DNA of 64,000 bases, taken from contig NZ_PZJO01000008.1 of assembly GCF_003206575.1 (NCBI RefSeq), positions 1-64,000 of the forward strand. The letters are read 5' to 3'. The notes beneath the pieces were generated by a model. The model was not told the origin of the DNA, did no database searches, and was given only the letters and a program-made list of their open reading frames with translations. The translations under genes and the position numbers were made by a program. Positions 10,466 to 19,363 of this stretch are shown piece after piece (the first letter of the stretch is position 1; each line of letters starts with the position of its first letter). Source of the stretch: Salinicola endophyticus (GTDB taxonomy: Bacteria > Pseudomonadota > Gammaproteobacteria > Pseudomonadales > Halomonadaceae).

Positions 10466-10772
10466 GGGCCTGCTGCCGCCGGCTCTGGTCCTGCTAAGCG
10501 CCTGGCACAACCGCTAGAAGACGTGGGCTCATCCGGCCGTCGGATCGTGACGAGGACGCTGTGAACCCCTCCCTGGGCGCTACCTTTGCCATCCCTGGCA
10601 CAGGACCCTCGCTTTGCCCTGCCCCCGGCGCCCATCGTCAGAGGGTTGGGAAATGGACTCTAAATCGAAAGTCTACATCGGCCGGCAAAACCGCTAGATT
10701 GGAGCCGTGACGCGTGATGTCGTTGCTGCCCCCATCACGCCAACACCAACAACAATGCCGTCGGAGACCACG
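10466..10772. other. Intergenic region upstream of the nucleobase permease
   Basis: 307 nt with no supported gene. It should contain the permease promoter, probably in the less GC-rich stretch 10645-10700. I see no PurR-like palindrome, purine riboswitch or terminator hairpin here. Confidence 0.5.
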
Positions 10773-12116
10773 ATGACCCAGGACAGCACCGCCCCCGCGC
10801 CCAGCCCCCGTAGCGCATCCGACCCGCAGGCTGCCAATGCCGAGCGCCTGCGCGATGTCGACTACCTGCCGCCGCTGCGCAAGGCGATACCGCTGGGCAT
10901 CCAGCACGTGCTCGCCATGTTCGTCGCCAATGCCACCGTGCCGCTGGTGATCGCGGGGGCCGCCGGGCTCTCGGGGGCCGATACGGTGTTCCTGGTGCAG
11001 ATGGCGATGTTTGTCGCCGGGGTCGCCACCCTGGTGCAGACGCTGGGGCTGGGGCCGGTCGGCGCGCGCCTGCCGATCGTCATGGGCACCAGCTTCGGCT
11101 TCGTGCCGGTGATGATCCCCATCGCGACGACCCAGGGCCTGCCCGCGGTGTTCGGCGGCGCGCTGGTGGGCGGCCTGGCGATGGCCACGGTGGGGCTGTT
11201 CTATCGCCGCCTGAGCCTATTCTTTCCGCCGGTGGTCTCGGGCACTTTCGTGCTGTTGATCGGCTTGCTGCTGCTGCCGGTGGGCTTCTCCTACGTCGGC
11301 GGGGGCTTCGGCGCGGCGGACTTCGGCGCGCCCCACCACCTGCTGCTGGCGGCGCTGGTGTTCGTGATCACCGTCGCCTTCCATCAGTTCGGGCGCGGTT
11401 TTCTCTCCGAGGCGGCGGTGCTGATCGGCATTCTGGTCGGCTGCGTGGCGGCGGCACCCCTGGGCCTGCTCGACTTCTCGAGGGTGGGAGAGGCGGCCTG
11501 GTTCCAGCTGCCGATCCCGCTGCAGATGGGGATCACCTTCGACCCGACGGCGATGCTGGCGATCGCGCTGATGGCGGTGGTGACCTGTGCCGAGTCGATC
11601 GGCGACATCTCGGGGACGGCGATCGGCGGTGCCGAGCGCGAGGCCACGCCGCGCGAACTCTCCGGCGGGGTGATGGCGGATGGTCTGGCCAGCACCTTCG
11701 CCTCGCTGTTCGGCGGCTTCCCGCAGATCAGCTTCAGCCAGAACGTCGGACTGGTGGCCTTTACCGGCGTCGCCAGTCGCTTCGTGGTGGCGATCGGTGG
11801 CGCCTTCCTGATCGTCGCTGGGCTGGTACCCAAGCTCGGCGCGGTGGTCTCGGCGATTCCCGCCGCGGTGCTCGGCGGCGCCGTGGTCATCATGTTCGGC
11901 ATGATCGCCAGCGCCGGGGTCAAGATGCTTTCCCACGCCACCTTCGACAAGCGCAACATGCTGATCGTCGGGGTATCGCTGGCGGTGGCGATCGGGCTGC
12001 CGGCGCAGAGCGGACTCTACGCCGCGGCACCGGCGCAGGTCGGCGTGCTGATCGAGTCTGGCCTGATCCCCGGCGCGATCGCCTCCATCGTGCTCAACCT
12101 GGTACTGCCGCGCTGA
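10773..12116 (+). CDS. Nucleobase:cation symporter-2 (NCS2) family permease, xanthine/uracil type
   Basis: 447 aa inner-membrane transporter with 12-14 predicted TM helices; imports a purine or pyrimidine base with H+ or Na+. After a 30-residue hydrophilic head comes DYLPPLRKAIPLGIQHVLAM, the usual NCS2 opening. The family signature region reads ISFSQNVGLVAFTGVASR, and TM8 carries CAESIGDISGTA with the substrate-binding Glu. The signature is closer to the xanthine/urate branch than to UraA, but substrate is not settled. I chose ATG 10773 over 10755 because GGAGA sits 8 nt before it. The convergent TSUP gene follows after 21 nt. Confidence 0.88.
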   Translation: MTQDSTAPAPSPRSASDPQAANAERLRDVDYLPPLRKAIPLGIQHVLAMFVANATVPLVIAGAAGLSGADTVFLVQMAMFVAGVATLVQTLGLGPVGARLPIVMGTSFGFVPVMIPIATTQGLPAVFGGALVGGLAMATVGLFYRRLSLFFPPVVSGTFVLLIGLLLLPVGFSYVGGGFGAADFGAPHHLLLAALVFVITVAFHQFGRGFLSEAAVLIGILVGCVAAAPLGLLDFSRVGEAAWFQLPIPLQMGITFDPTAMLAIALMAVVTCAESIGDISGTAIGGAEREATPRELSGGVMADGLASTFASLFGGFPQISFSQNVGLVAFTGVASRFVVAIGGAFLIVAGLVPKLGAVVSAIPAAVLGGAVVIMFGMIASAGVKMLSHATFDKRNMLIVGVSLAVAIGLPAQSGLYAAAPAQVGVLIESGLIPGAIASIVLNLVLPR

Positions 12117-12137
12117 GACTGGCCCTGGCGCCGGCCC

Positions 12138-13007
12138 TCAGGTGAGGGCCGCCACGGAGGCCCGATGACGTCGCACCGCCATCGCCACCAGCGTGATCCA
12201 GCCCAGCACCAGCAGGCTCAGCGTCAGCGTGGCGGGCTCGCCGCTCACGCCCAGCGAGCCGAGCAGCGTACGTGCATTGACCACCACGATGGCCCCGCCG
12301 ACGATCACCGCCAGCAGCCGCGCCGGCAGCAGCCGCACGATCCACGCCGCCAGCGGCGCCGCGGCGAGGCCACTCAGGGCGAATACCGCCACCCACTGCC
12401 AGTTGATGTCATCGAGCCCCAGCGCCAGCACGAAACCGAGCGTGCCGGCCACGGTGACGAAGAATTCACTGGTATCCACCGAGCCCACCACCTTGCGCGC
12501 CTCGATGCCGCGGTGTGCCAGCAGCACCGGGGTGGAGATCGGCCCCCAGCCGCCGCCACCGACGCTGTCGAAGAAACCGGCGACCAGCGACAGCGGAATC
12601 AGCTTGGCACGGGAGACGCCCCGGCGCGGCTGCCGCGACGCCAGATCGAACAGATAGCGGGCAATGATGTAGAGCCCCAGCAGCAAAAGACCGAGCGAGA
12701 TCACCGGCTTGATCGCATCGCCGGGCACGTTGCTGAGAAAGCAGGCGCCGACGAAGGCACCGACACCGCCCGGCAGCATCATGGTCTTGACCAGGCGACG
12801 GTCGACGTTGCCGAAGCGCCAATGCGCGGTACCCGAAGCCGCCGTGGTCGCCACCTCGGCCATGTGGATCGAGGCCGAGGCAACCGCCGGGGTGACGCCG
12901 AGCGCCAGCAGCATCGATGACGAGGTGAGCCCATACCCCATGCCGATTGCCCCATCCACCAGTTGGGCGATGAAACCGGAGATGCCGAAGATGATCAGAC
13001 GCTGCAT
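12138..13007 (-). CDS. TSUP family (TauE/SafE) permease
   Basis: 289 aa inner-membrane protein with about eight TM segments. The two TSUP half-repeats are visible: GFIAQLVDGAIGMGYGLTSS near the N-terminus and VAGFFDSVGGGGWGPISTPV about 120 residues later. TSUP members export or import sulfur-containing anions or organic acids such as sulfite or sulfoacetate; the substrate here is unknown. A GTG 10 codons upstream is possible, but ATG 13007 has GGGAG 6-7 nt before it and starts directly at the first helix. Confidence 0.85.
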   Translation of the reverse strand: MQRLIIFGISGFIAQLVDGAIGMGYGLTSSSMLLALGVTPAVASASIHMAEVATTAASGTAHWRFGNVDRRLVKTMMLPGGVGAFVGACFLSNVPGDAIKPVISLGLLLLGLYIIARYLFDLASRQPRRGVSRAKLIPLSLVAGFFDSVGGGGWGPISTPVLLAHRGIEARKVVGSVDTSEFFVTVAGTLGFVLALGLDDINWQWVAVFALSGLAAAPLAAWIVRLLPARLLAVIVGGAIVVVNARTLLGSLGVSGEPATLTLSLLVLGWITLVAMAVRRHRASVAALT

Positions 13008-13228
13008 ACCGTTCTCCCGGGAAATGGTCGCGCTCACGCCATGGTGGAGTCGATTCGGTCATGACGCTTATACTTGAAACGACATAAGAAACGCGATCAA
13101 TATAACGGAGCTCTCATCAGGCGCGACAATCTCGATTTCCGATAAGCATATCGAGCTCGCCGCTATGACGATGATGCCCCTGGCTACGACGACGATGTCA
13201 CTTCCCCCTCACCCGACGAGACGGCGCC

Positions 13229-13819
13229 ATGTCCTTCGATACCACCGCGTACAACCGCCAGATGACGCATTTCGACGGCCACGACTCGGTCTGGCTGTTC
13301 GGCTACGGCTCACTGATCTGGAAGGCGGACTTCGACTATCTGGAGCGCCGCCCGGCCGCGATCCATGGTTGGTCGCGGCGCTTCTGGCAGGGTTCCCACG
13401 ATCACCGCGGTACGCCCGAGGCGCCCGGACGCGTGGTGACCCTGGTCGAGCAAGCGGACGCGGTCTGCCACGGCATGGCCTACCGCATCGCGCCCCGGGT
13501 CTTCGAGCCACTGGATATCCGCGAGAAGAATGGCTATCTGCGCGTGGTGACCCGCATGGATTTCATGGACGACGCCACGCCGCCCATGGCGGAGGGCGTG
13601 GTCTATCTCGCCGGCGCCGATAACGCCGCCTATCTGGGCCCGGCGCCGGAGGCCGAGATTGCGCGTCAGATCGCGGCCTCACACGGCCCCAGCGGGCCCA
13701 ACCGTGACTATCTGCTCAATCTCGCCCAGGCCCTGCGCGAGCTGGGCTGGGACGACGCCCATGTGTTTGCCCTGGAGCGCGAGCTGCACGCCCTGGAAGT
13801 GACCTCCGAAAGAGACTGA
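13229..13819 (+). CDS. chaC: Gamma-glutamylcyclotransferase, ChaC-like
   Basis: 196 aa cytoplasmic enzyme that cleaves glutathione to 5-oxoproline and Cys-Gly. Shows the family's substrate loop FGYGSLIW at 24-31 and the catalytic Glu99 in LDIREKNGYLR. Also WQGSHDHRGTPEAPGRVVTL, conserved in ChaC proteins. Length is slightly below E. coli ChaC (231). No chaA/chaB neighbour is present; the gene stands alone and converges on the thioredoxin gene. Confidence 0.88.
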   Translation: MSFDTTAYNRQMTHFDGHDSVWLFGYGSLIWKADFDYLERRPAAIHGWSRRFWQGSHDHRGTPEAPGRVVTLVEQADAVCHGMAYRIAPRVFEPLDIREKNGYLRVVTRMDFMDDATPPMAEGVVYLAGADNAAYLGPAPEAEIARQIAASHGPSGPNRDYLLNLAQALRELGWDDAHVFALERELHALEVTSERD

Positions 13820-13961
13820 AGCGCGCGCGACGGGCCGAGAGACAGCTGGGACGTCGCGCGGGCATCCTATCTGCTGCAAGCCAGAGCAGTAGAGAGCAGA
13901 TACGCCGCACCGCAGGGGTGGCGCAGGGAGGGAGAAAGCACGGCGGCGATCTGCGGGGTAT

Positions 13962-14285
13962 TCAGACGTCGGCGAGCTGCGCCAGGGCCTCGTGAAGGCT
14001 CTCGGCGGAGGCCGGTCGCACGCGTCGCGCGATCTCCTCGCCATCGTGCAGAAAGATCAGCGTGGGCCATAGCTTGACCCCGAAGGCGCGTCCCAGTGGC
14101 CGGCCCTTGCCATCCTCGACCTTGAAATAGGGCGCCTCGAAGCTGGCGAAGGCTTCGGCGATCAGTGGCTGCGCCGCCTGGCACCAGGGGCACCAGGAGA
14201 CGCCGAACTCGATCACTGCCGGTCCGCGCATGTCACGCAGCGCAGTCAGCTCAAGGGCCTGGGGCGTGTAGTCGATGGGCAGCAT
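13962..14285 (-). CDS. Thioredoxin-family protein
   Basis: 107 aa thioredoxin fold with redox motif WCPWC (Cys32, Cys35), preceded by PAVIEFGVSW and followed by the cis-proline loop LWPTLIFLHDG. Cytoplasmic (no signal peptide). The active site CPWC differs from TrxA (CGPC), so redox potential and partners may differ. The ATG at 14285 is 4 nt after the stop of the carbonic anhydrase-like gene, so the two are translationally coupled. Confidence 0.87.
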   Translation of the reverse strand: MLPIDYTPQALELTALRDMRGPAVIEFGVSWCPWCQAAQPLIAEAFASFEAPYFKVEDGKGRPLGRAFGVKLWPTLIFLHDGEEIARRVRPASAESLHEALAQLADV

Positions 14286-14289
14286 GAGC

Positions 14290-14826
14290 TCACTCCTCGT
14301 CGAGCGGCTGGAGCCCGTCGGCGAAGGCCTGCCAGCGCGCGACATAGTGGGCAGCGGAGGCCTCGAGTGCGGCCCGGGCGTCGGCATCCAGCGTGCGCAC
14401 CGCCTTGGCCGGCGCGCCGACGATCAACGAGCCATCGGGGAATTGCTTGCCCTCGGTGACCAGAGCCCCCGCACCGACCAGGCAGTGCCTACCTATCTTG
14501 GCCCCATTGAGCACGGTGGCGCCCATGCCGATCAGCGTATGGTCGCCCAGCTCGCAGCCGTGGAGGATGGCGTGGTGGCCCACGGTGCAGCCCACACCGA
14601 CGCGCAGCACGAAACCCGGGTCGGTATGCAGCATGCATCCCTCCTGGATATTGCTGCCGGCACCGATGACGATGCGCTCGTTGTCACCGCGCAGCACCGC
14701 GTTGAACCAGATGCCCACGTCCTCCTCGAGTTCGACACGCCCGATGACATGGGCCCCGGGGGCGATCCAGTAGCGGTCGCTGGCGGGAAGCCGGGGACGG
14801 TGTTCACGGTAAGCGTACAGCGGCAT
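14290..14826 (-). CDS. Gamma-carbonic anhydrase-like hexapeptide-repeat protein
   Basis: 178 aa left-handed beta-helix protein of the YrdA/CaiE/gamma-CA family. Hexapeptide repeats run from about residue 25 to 130. The three zinc ligands expected for gamma-CAs are visible as His in GCMLHTDPGF and two His in VGHHAILHGC. Many such homologues bind zinc without proven carbonic anhydrase activity. It is first in a two-gene operon with the WCPWC thioredoxin. Confidence 0.88.
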   Translation of the reverse strand: MPLYAYREHRPRLPASDRYWIAPGAHVIGRVELEEDVGIWFNAVLRGDNERIVIGAGSNIQEGCMLHTDPGFVLRVGVGCTVGHHAILHGCELGDHTLIGMGATVLNGAKIGRHCLVGAGALVTEGKQFPDGSLIVGAPAKAVRTLDADARAALEASAAHYVARWQAFADGLQPLDEE

Positions 14827-14942
14827 GGCAGACTCCGTGGGCGGGACGAGAAGCGTGATCGTCGCGCGGATGCGCCAGCCAACGCCAGCCGACTTTAGAC
14901 GGTGTCGTCAGCCTGCCACGGACGTTGCGTCGACAGCCGGAC

Positions 14943-15116
14943 TCAGGCGAGATCGTCGTGGCGCTTGCCCTGACCGCCAACCGAGGCACTCAGATTGCTG
15001 CCGCCGTAAAGACTCTGATGCGGGCTGGCGTCGTTCTCGGCACTCAGCGAGAACGGCAGCAGCGCAGAGACGATGACGGCAGCGAGCATCGAAAAGAGAC
15101 GATTGAACAGTTTCAT
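14943..15116 (-). CDS. Small secreted peptide of unknown function
   Basis: 57 aa. A classic signal peptide (MKLFNRLFSMLAAVIVSALL ... FSLSA) with probable cleavage after residue 26 would release a 31-residue mature peptide beginning ENDASPHQ, rich in Gly, Ser, His and Asp, ending GGQGKRHDDLA. AGGAGGGG lies 4 nt upstream of the ATG, an unusually strong ribosome site. A 12-bp MarR/SlyA-like palindrome (15200-15211) sits 84 nt upstream. No family recognised; the layout suggests a stress-induced periplasmic or secreted peptide. A longer in-frame start at 15230 exists but lacks a ribosome site. Confidence 0.65.
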   Translation of the reverse strand: MKLFNRLFSMLAAVIVSALLPFSLSAENDASPHQSLYGGSNLSASVGGQGKRHDDLA

Positions 15117-15199
15117 GACCCCTCCTTTGGTGATGACACGGCGTGGTGACGAAACGACGTGATGACAAAACGGCTGCGACGTTTCGCCGCAACACCTAG

Positions 15200-15211
15200 T
15201 TAGCATGCTAA
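15200..15211. promoter_or_regulatory. MarR/SlyA-type operator palindrome
   Basis: TTAGCATGCTAA, a perfect 12-bp palindrome in a less GC-rich stretch. It matches 11 of 12 positions of the published SlyA consensus TTAGCAAGCTAA and suits MarR-family dimers. It lies 84 nt upstream of the small secreted peptide, where it would overlap a promoter. No MarR-type gene is visible in this window. Confidence 0.5.
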
Positions 15212-15216
15212 ACAAA

Positions 15217-15731
15217 AACAGGGACGTCAAGCACGGAATGGTCGCGGCCAGGTCTTGTCGAGCGACTCCGTTGACCGTCAGTACACCAAGCGCCGCGATG
15301 AAATGGATGGATTTTCAACCGTCCTCGAGAGCGGCTCAATTTGTCGCATCTTAATTTTCTTTAGTTCGTTTAATTTCAAAACAGAGAAAACGGCTTTCAG
15401 AGCTGTTAAAAAATGGGGGGGCAAGCCACTGATTAAAAACACACCACAAAAACCAATATTAAACTTATAAAATCATTGTGATCAGTGCGAGTGGTATCAC
15501 GCGCCCTACGTCCATTTACCGTCATGATACCGCTTTCCAGAATCATGCCGCCCGGCTCTCGCCCGCGGCAGATCACGCCATCGCATCGCAGAACGCTTCA
15601 GAACGTGATGTCGGCAGCAACAGCACGACACTGTCGTGACTGCCCTTCGATCATTCCGGTCATTGTCTCATTGATACTTGAGGGAGCCGTGTGATCGCGA
15701 TCGACTTCATTCAGGAATCAGGGATCATTCA
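15217..15731. other. AT-rich intergenic region before mqo
   Basis: No supported coding sequence. Bases about 15340-15485 are strongly A/T-rich compared with the surrounding DNA and include a G7 run and a weak hairpin (15389-15407, AACGGCT/AGCTGTT). This region must hold the promoter of the first mqo gene and could also hold a small RNA or be a silencing/nucleoid-protein target; no RNA family is recognised. Confidence 0.5.
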
Positions 15732-17408
15732 ATGAAACTATATCGCAGCATGGCAGCAGGAGTGGGCCTGTTGATGATCTCGTCGGCACTTATGGCCGAC
15801 GACGAGACACCCGTCGACGTCGTTCTGATCGGTGGCGGTACGATGAGCGCAACGCTCGGCACCTATCTTCAAGAGCTGGAACCGAACTGGAATGTCGTCC
15901 TGTTCGAGCGCCTCGGTGAAGTCGCGGCCGAGAGCTCCAATGCCTGGAACAACTCCGGTTCTGGCCACTCGGCCTTCTGCGAGATGAATTACACGCCGCA
16001 ACGCGAGGACGGCAGCATCGCCATCGACCGCGCCATCAAGGTCACCGAGGACTTCGAGGTCTCGCGCCAGTTCTGGGCACATCAGGTCGACCAGGGCGTG
16101 CTGCACGACCCGGCGTCCTTCATCACCAGCATGCCGCACATGAGCCTGGTGTGGGGCGATGACCACGTGAACTTCCTGCGTGCCCGCTATGCCGCGATGC
16201 ACCAGCATCCGTTCTACGAGCAGATGGAGTACACCGAAGATCGTGACACCATCCGCCAGTGGCTGCCGCTGGTCATGGACGGCGCCGATGGGGATCAGCC
16301 AATGGCCGCGACCCGCATGTCGATCGGCACCGAGGTCAACTACGGCGAGATTACCCGCCAATTGATCCATTCGCTCAGCGACAACGACCATTTCGAGCTC
16401 TCGCTCGACAGCGAAGTGCGCGGCCTGGATCGCAATGATGACGGTACCTGGAAAGTCACCGTTGCCGATCTCGCCCATGGTGAGAAGGAACACAGCGTCA
16501 ATGCCCGCTATGTGTTCATCGGTGCCGGCGGCGCCGCCTTGCCACTACTGCAGGCCTCCGGCATTCCCGAAGCCGAGCAGTACGCCGGCTTCCCGGTCGG
16601 CGGCCAGTTCCTCTACACCACCAACCCGGACGTGGTTGCCCAGCATCGGGCGAAAGCCTACGGCCTCGCCGCGGAAGGCTCGCCGCCGATGTCCGTGCCG
16701 CACATGGATGCCCGCCTGCTCGACGGCCAGCCGGCCATCTTCTTCGGGCCGTTCGCGACGTTCTCCAGCAAGTTCCTGAAAAACGGCTCCTGGACCGACC
16801 TGTTTGGCTCGATGACCCTCAGCAACACCTGGCCGATGATGGAAGTGGGCGTCGACAACTTCAATCTGGTCAAGTATCTCGTCGGCCAGGTCATACAGTC
16901 CGATACGGGTCGGATGGAGGCGCTGAAGCAGTTCTACCCGCAGGCAAACCCCGATGACTGGCAGCTGTGGACCGCCGGCCAGCGCGTGCAGATCATCAAG
17001 AACGACCCCGACAAGGGTGGCGTACTGCAGTTCGGCACCGAAGTGGTCGTGTCAGAAGATGGCACCCTGTCGGCACTGCTGGGCGCGTCGCCGGGCGCGT
17101 CTACCGCCCCGCCGATCATGTTGCGCCTGCTGAATCGGGTCTTCCCGCAGCAGGTCGAGAGCGCGGCTTGGCAGGACAAACTGCACGAGATCATCCCCTC
17201 TTACGGCCAGCGCCTGGCGGACAACCCGGCGCTGCTGCGCGACCTGCGCCGCCGCACGGCCAACTCACTGGAACTGGTCGGCGGCGGACCGGAGCCGACC
17301 ACTTTCGAGCAGGTGGTGAAGGCAGAGCGCGAGGAGGGCGATGCGCCTTCCGAGACAGCGATCGAACCGAGCGGCCCGGTCGCCGGCGAAGCCCGGACCG
17401 ACACCTGA
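15732..17408 (+). CDS. mqo: Malate:quinone oxidoreductase, signal-peptide-bearing copy
   Basis: 558 aa FAD enzyme oxidising malate to oxaloacetate with electron transfer to quinone, at the membrane. N-terminal hydrophobic leader [20 protein letters not shown], as in E. coli Mqo, then the FAD-binding [19 protein letters not shown] (about 28-46), the [20 protein letters not shown] motif, [22 protein letters not shown] and [17 protein letters not shown]. Length matches E. coli Mqo (548). ATG 15732 preferred over upstream frames because it begins the leader. A terminator follows, so it is transcribed separately from the paralogue downstream. Confidence 0.95.
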   Translation: MKLYRSMAAGVGLLMISSALMADDETPVDVVLIGGGTMSATLGTYLQELEPNWNVVLFERLGEVAAESSNAWNNSGSGHSAFCEMNYTPQREDGSIAIDRAIKVTEDFEVSRQFWAHQVDQGVLHDPASFITSMPHMSLVWGDDHVNFLRARYAAMHQHPFYEQMEYTEDRDTIRQWLPLVMDGADGDQPMAATRMSIGTEVNYGEITRQLIHSLSDNDHFELSLDSEVRGLDRNDDGTWKVTVADLAHGEKEHSVNARYVFIGAGGAALPLLQASGIPEAEQYAGFPVGGQFLYTTNPDVVAQHRAKAYGLAAEGSPPMSVPHMDARLLDGQPAIFFGPFATFSSKFLKNGSWTDLFGSMTLSNTWPMMEVGVDNFNLVKYLVGQVIQSDTGRMEALKQFYPQANPDDWQLWTAGQRVQIIKNDPDKGGVLQFGTEVVVSEDGTLSALLGASPGASTAPPIMLRLLNRVFPQQVESAAWQDKLHEIIPSYGQRLADNPALLRDLRRRTANSLELVGGGPEPTTFEQVVKAEREEGDAPSETAIEPSGPVAGEARTDT

Positions 17409-17434
17409 ACCGCGACGCCATGGCGCAGGCCATG

Positions 17435-17470
17435 CACCCCGCACCGCCCTCCGGCGCTGCGGGGTGTTTT
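17435..17470 (+). terminator. Rho-independent terminator after first mqo
   Basis: CACCCCGCA (17435-17443) pairs perfectly with TGCGGGGTG (17458-17466) around a 14-nt loop, followed by TTTT. Confidence 0.8.
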
Positions 17471-17656
17471 CCCTCAAATCGGTAAAAAGCCCGCCCCAAT
17501 CACGCAAGGCATTGATTAACAATAAAATTCCCACCAGAAAGCGGCCTTTGATCCGCGCCAGCTCTGTCATAGTCATGGCACTAACGCCGCGACCTCATTA
17601 GACTGTCGTCCTAGTCGCGTTCGCGCCTGTCCGTATCCATCAGACAGAGAACCTTC

Positions 17657-19255
17657 ATGAAATTGCGTCACGGCATCACGCTCTGTTCCCTGCCGACCAC
17701 CCAGGCAGGAGCGGCATCCGACGATACCCCCAACGTCGACGTGGTTCTCATCGGGGGCGGCACCATGAGTGCCACCTTGGGAACCCTGCTGCAGTCGCTG
17801 CAACCCGACTGGTCGATCCATCTGTTCGAGCGGCTGGATCGCGCCGCCGAAGAGAGTTCCAACGTCTGGAACAACGCCGGTACCGGCCACTCGGCCTTCG
17901 CCGAGATGAACTACACCTCGCCCCAGTCCGACGGCAGTGTCGACATTCAGCGCGCCATCGGCATCACCGAGCAGTTCGAAGTCTCGCGTCAGTACTGGGC
18001 CAGCCAGGTGCGCGACGGCGTGCTCTCCGAGCCGCGCTCGTTCATCAATACCGTGCCGCACCTGAGCTTCGTGTGGGGCAAGGATCGAGTCTCTTTCCTG
18101 AATGCACGCTTCGAGGCGATGCACCGCAACCCGCTCTACGCCGGCATGGAGTACGCCGAGGATCCGGCCAAGATCGCCGAGTGGATCCCGCTGGTGATGA
18201 GTGGGCGTGACGGTTCTGACCCGGTGGCGGCCACGCGCATGCCGATCGGCACCGAGGTCAACTATGGCGAGATCACCCGCCAGATGATGGACTCGCTGGC
18301 CAAGCGCGACAATTTCGAGCTGTCGCTCAACACCCAGGTGCGCGATCTCAAGCGCAACGCCGATGGCAGCTGGAAGGTGACGGTCGCCAACACCAGCGAC
18401 GGCGGCAACGAACGCAGCGTCAATGCACGCTTCGTGTTCATCGGCGCCGGCGGTGCGGCGCTGCCGCTGCTGCAGAAGTCGGGCATTCCCGAAGCCAAGC
18501 AGTACGGCGGCTTCCCGGTGGGCGGGCAGTTCCTCTATACCACCAACCAGGAAGTGGTCGCCAAGCACGACGCCAAGGTCTATGGCCTGGCGCCGGCCGG
18601 TTCACCGCCGATGTCGGTACCGCACATCGACAAGCGCATCCTCGATGGCACCCCGGCGATCATGTTCGGCCCCTTCGCCACCTTCTCGAGCAAGTTCCTC
18701 AAGAACGGCTCCTGGACCGATCTGATGCGCTCGATCACCGCCAGCAACCTGTGGCCGATGACCAAGGTCGGGCTGGATAACCTGGATCTGGTGCGCTATC
18801 TGATCAGCCAGCTGCGCATGTCCGAAGAGGATCAGTTCGAAGAGCTCAAGGGCTACTACCCCGAAGCCAAGCGTGCGGACTGGAAGCTGTGGACCGCCGG
18901 CCAGCGGGTGCAGACGATCAAGGACGTCGAGGGCAAGGGCGGCACACTACAGTTCGGCACCGAGCTGGTGAGCGGCGCCGAGGGCACCATCGCCGCCCTG
19001 CTGGGCGCCTCTCCGGGGGCGTCGACGGCGCCGTCGATCATGCTGCGCCTGATCGAGGAGGTGTTCCCCGAGCAGGTCAAGAGCGAGGCGTGGCAGACCA
19101 GGCTGCGCGAGCTGGTGCCCTCCTACGGGCAGCCCCTCGCCTCCAATCCGACGCTGCTGAGCGAGGTCCGCGCGATGTCGCGGGAGCTGCTCGAACTCGA
19201 CGAGCCCGACCTGGGGCAGGCGGCCATCGACGCCCCCTCCCCGCGTCAGCACTAG
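17657..19255 (+). CDS. mqo: Malate:quinone oxidoreductase, paralogue with shortened leader
   Basis: 532 aa, clearly homologous along its full length to the preceding gene (same [62 protein letters not shown] motifs). The N-terminus is MKLRHGITLCSLPTTQAGAA, where the hydrophobic core of the leader present in the first copy is missing, so it is probably not exported. Codon use is more GC-biased than in the first copy. Both copies keep FAD and active-site motifs. Terminator at 19296-19334. Confidence 0.92.
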   Translation: MKLRHGITLCSLPTTQAGAASDDTPNVDVVLIGGGTMSATLGTLLQSLQPDWSIHLFERLDRAAEESSNVWNNAGTGHSAFAEMNYTSPQSDGSVDIQRAIGITEQFEVSRQYWASQVRDGVLSEPRSFINTVPHLSFVWGKDRVSFLNARFEAMHRNPLYAGMEYAEDPAKIAEWIPLVMSGRDGSDPVAATRMPIGTEVNYGEITRQMMDSLAKRDNFELSLNTQVRDLKRNADGSWKVTVANTSDGGNERSVNARFVFIGAGGAALPLLQKSGIPEAKQYGGFPVGGQFLYTTNQEVVAKHDAKVYGLAPAGSPPMSVPHIDKRILDGTPAIMFGPFATFSSKFLKNGSWTDLMRSITASNLWPMTKVGLDNLDLVRYLISQLRMSEEDQFEELKGYYPEAKRADWKLWTAGQRVQTIKDVEGKGGTLQFGTELVSGAEGTIAALLGASPGASTAPSIMLRLIEEVFPEQVKSEAWQTRLRELVPSYGQPLASNPTLLSEVRAMSRELLELDEPDLGQAAIDAPSPRQH

Positions 19256-19295
19256 ACGTCAGCACTCAGCACCAGGACGCACTCCTCGTCGCCCT

Positions 19296-19334
19296 GCCAA
19301 GCGCCCGCCGACCTCCGGCGGGCGCTTGGCGTTT
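19296..19334. terminator. Bidirectional terminator between mqo and ampC
   Basis: Perfect 15-bp stem (GCCAAGCGCCCGCCG at 19296-19310; CGGCGGGCGCTTGGC at 19316-19330), 5-nt loop, then GTTTC. It sits between convergent genes and could serve both. Confidence 0.75.
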
Positions 19335-19363
19335 CAGGCCCGGTGCAGAAGCCGGGATCACCC

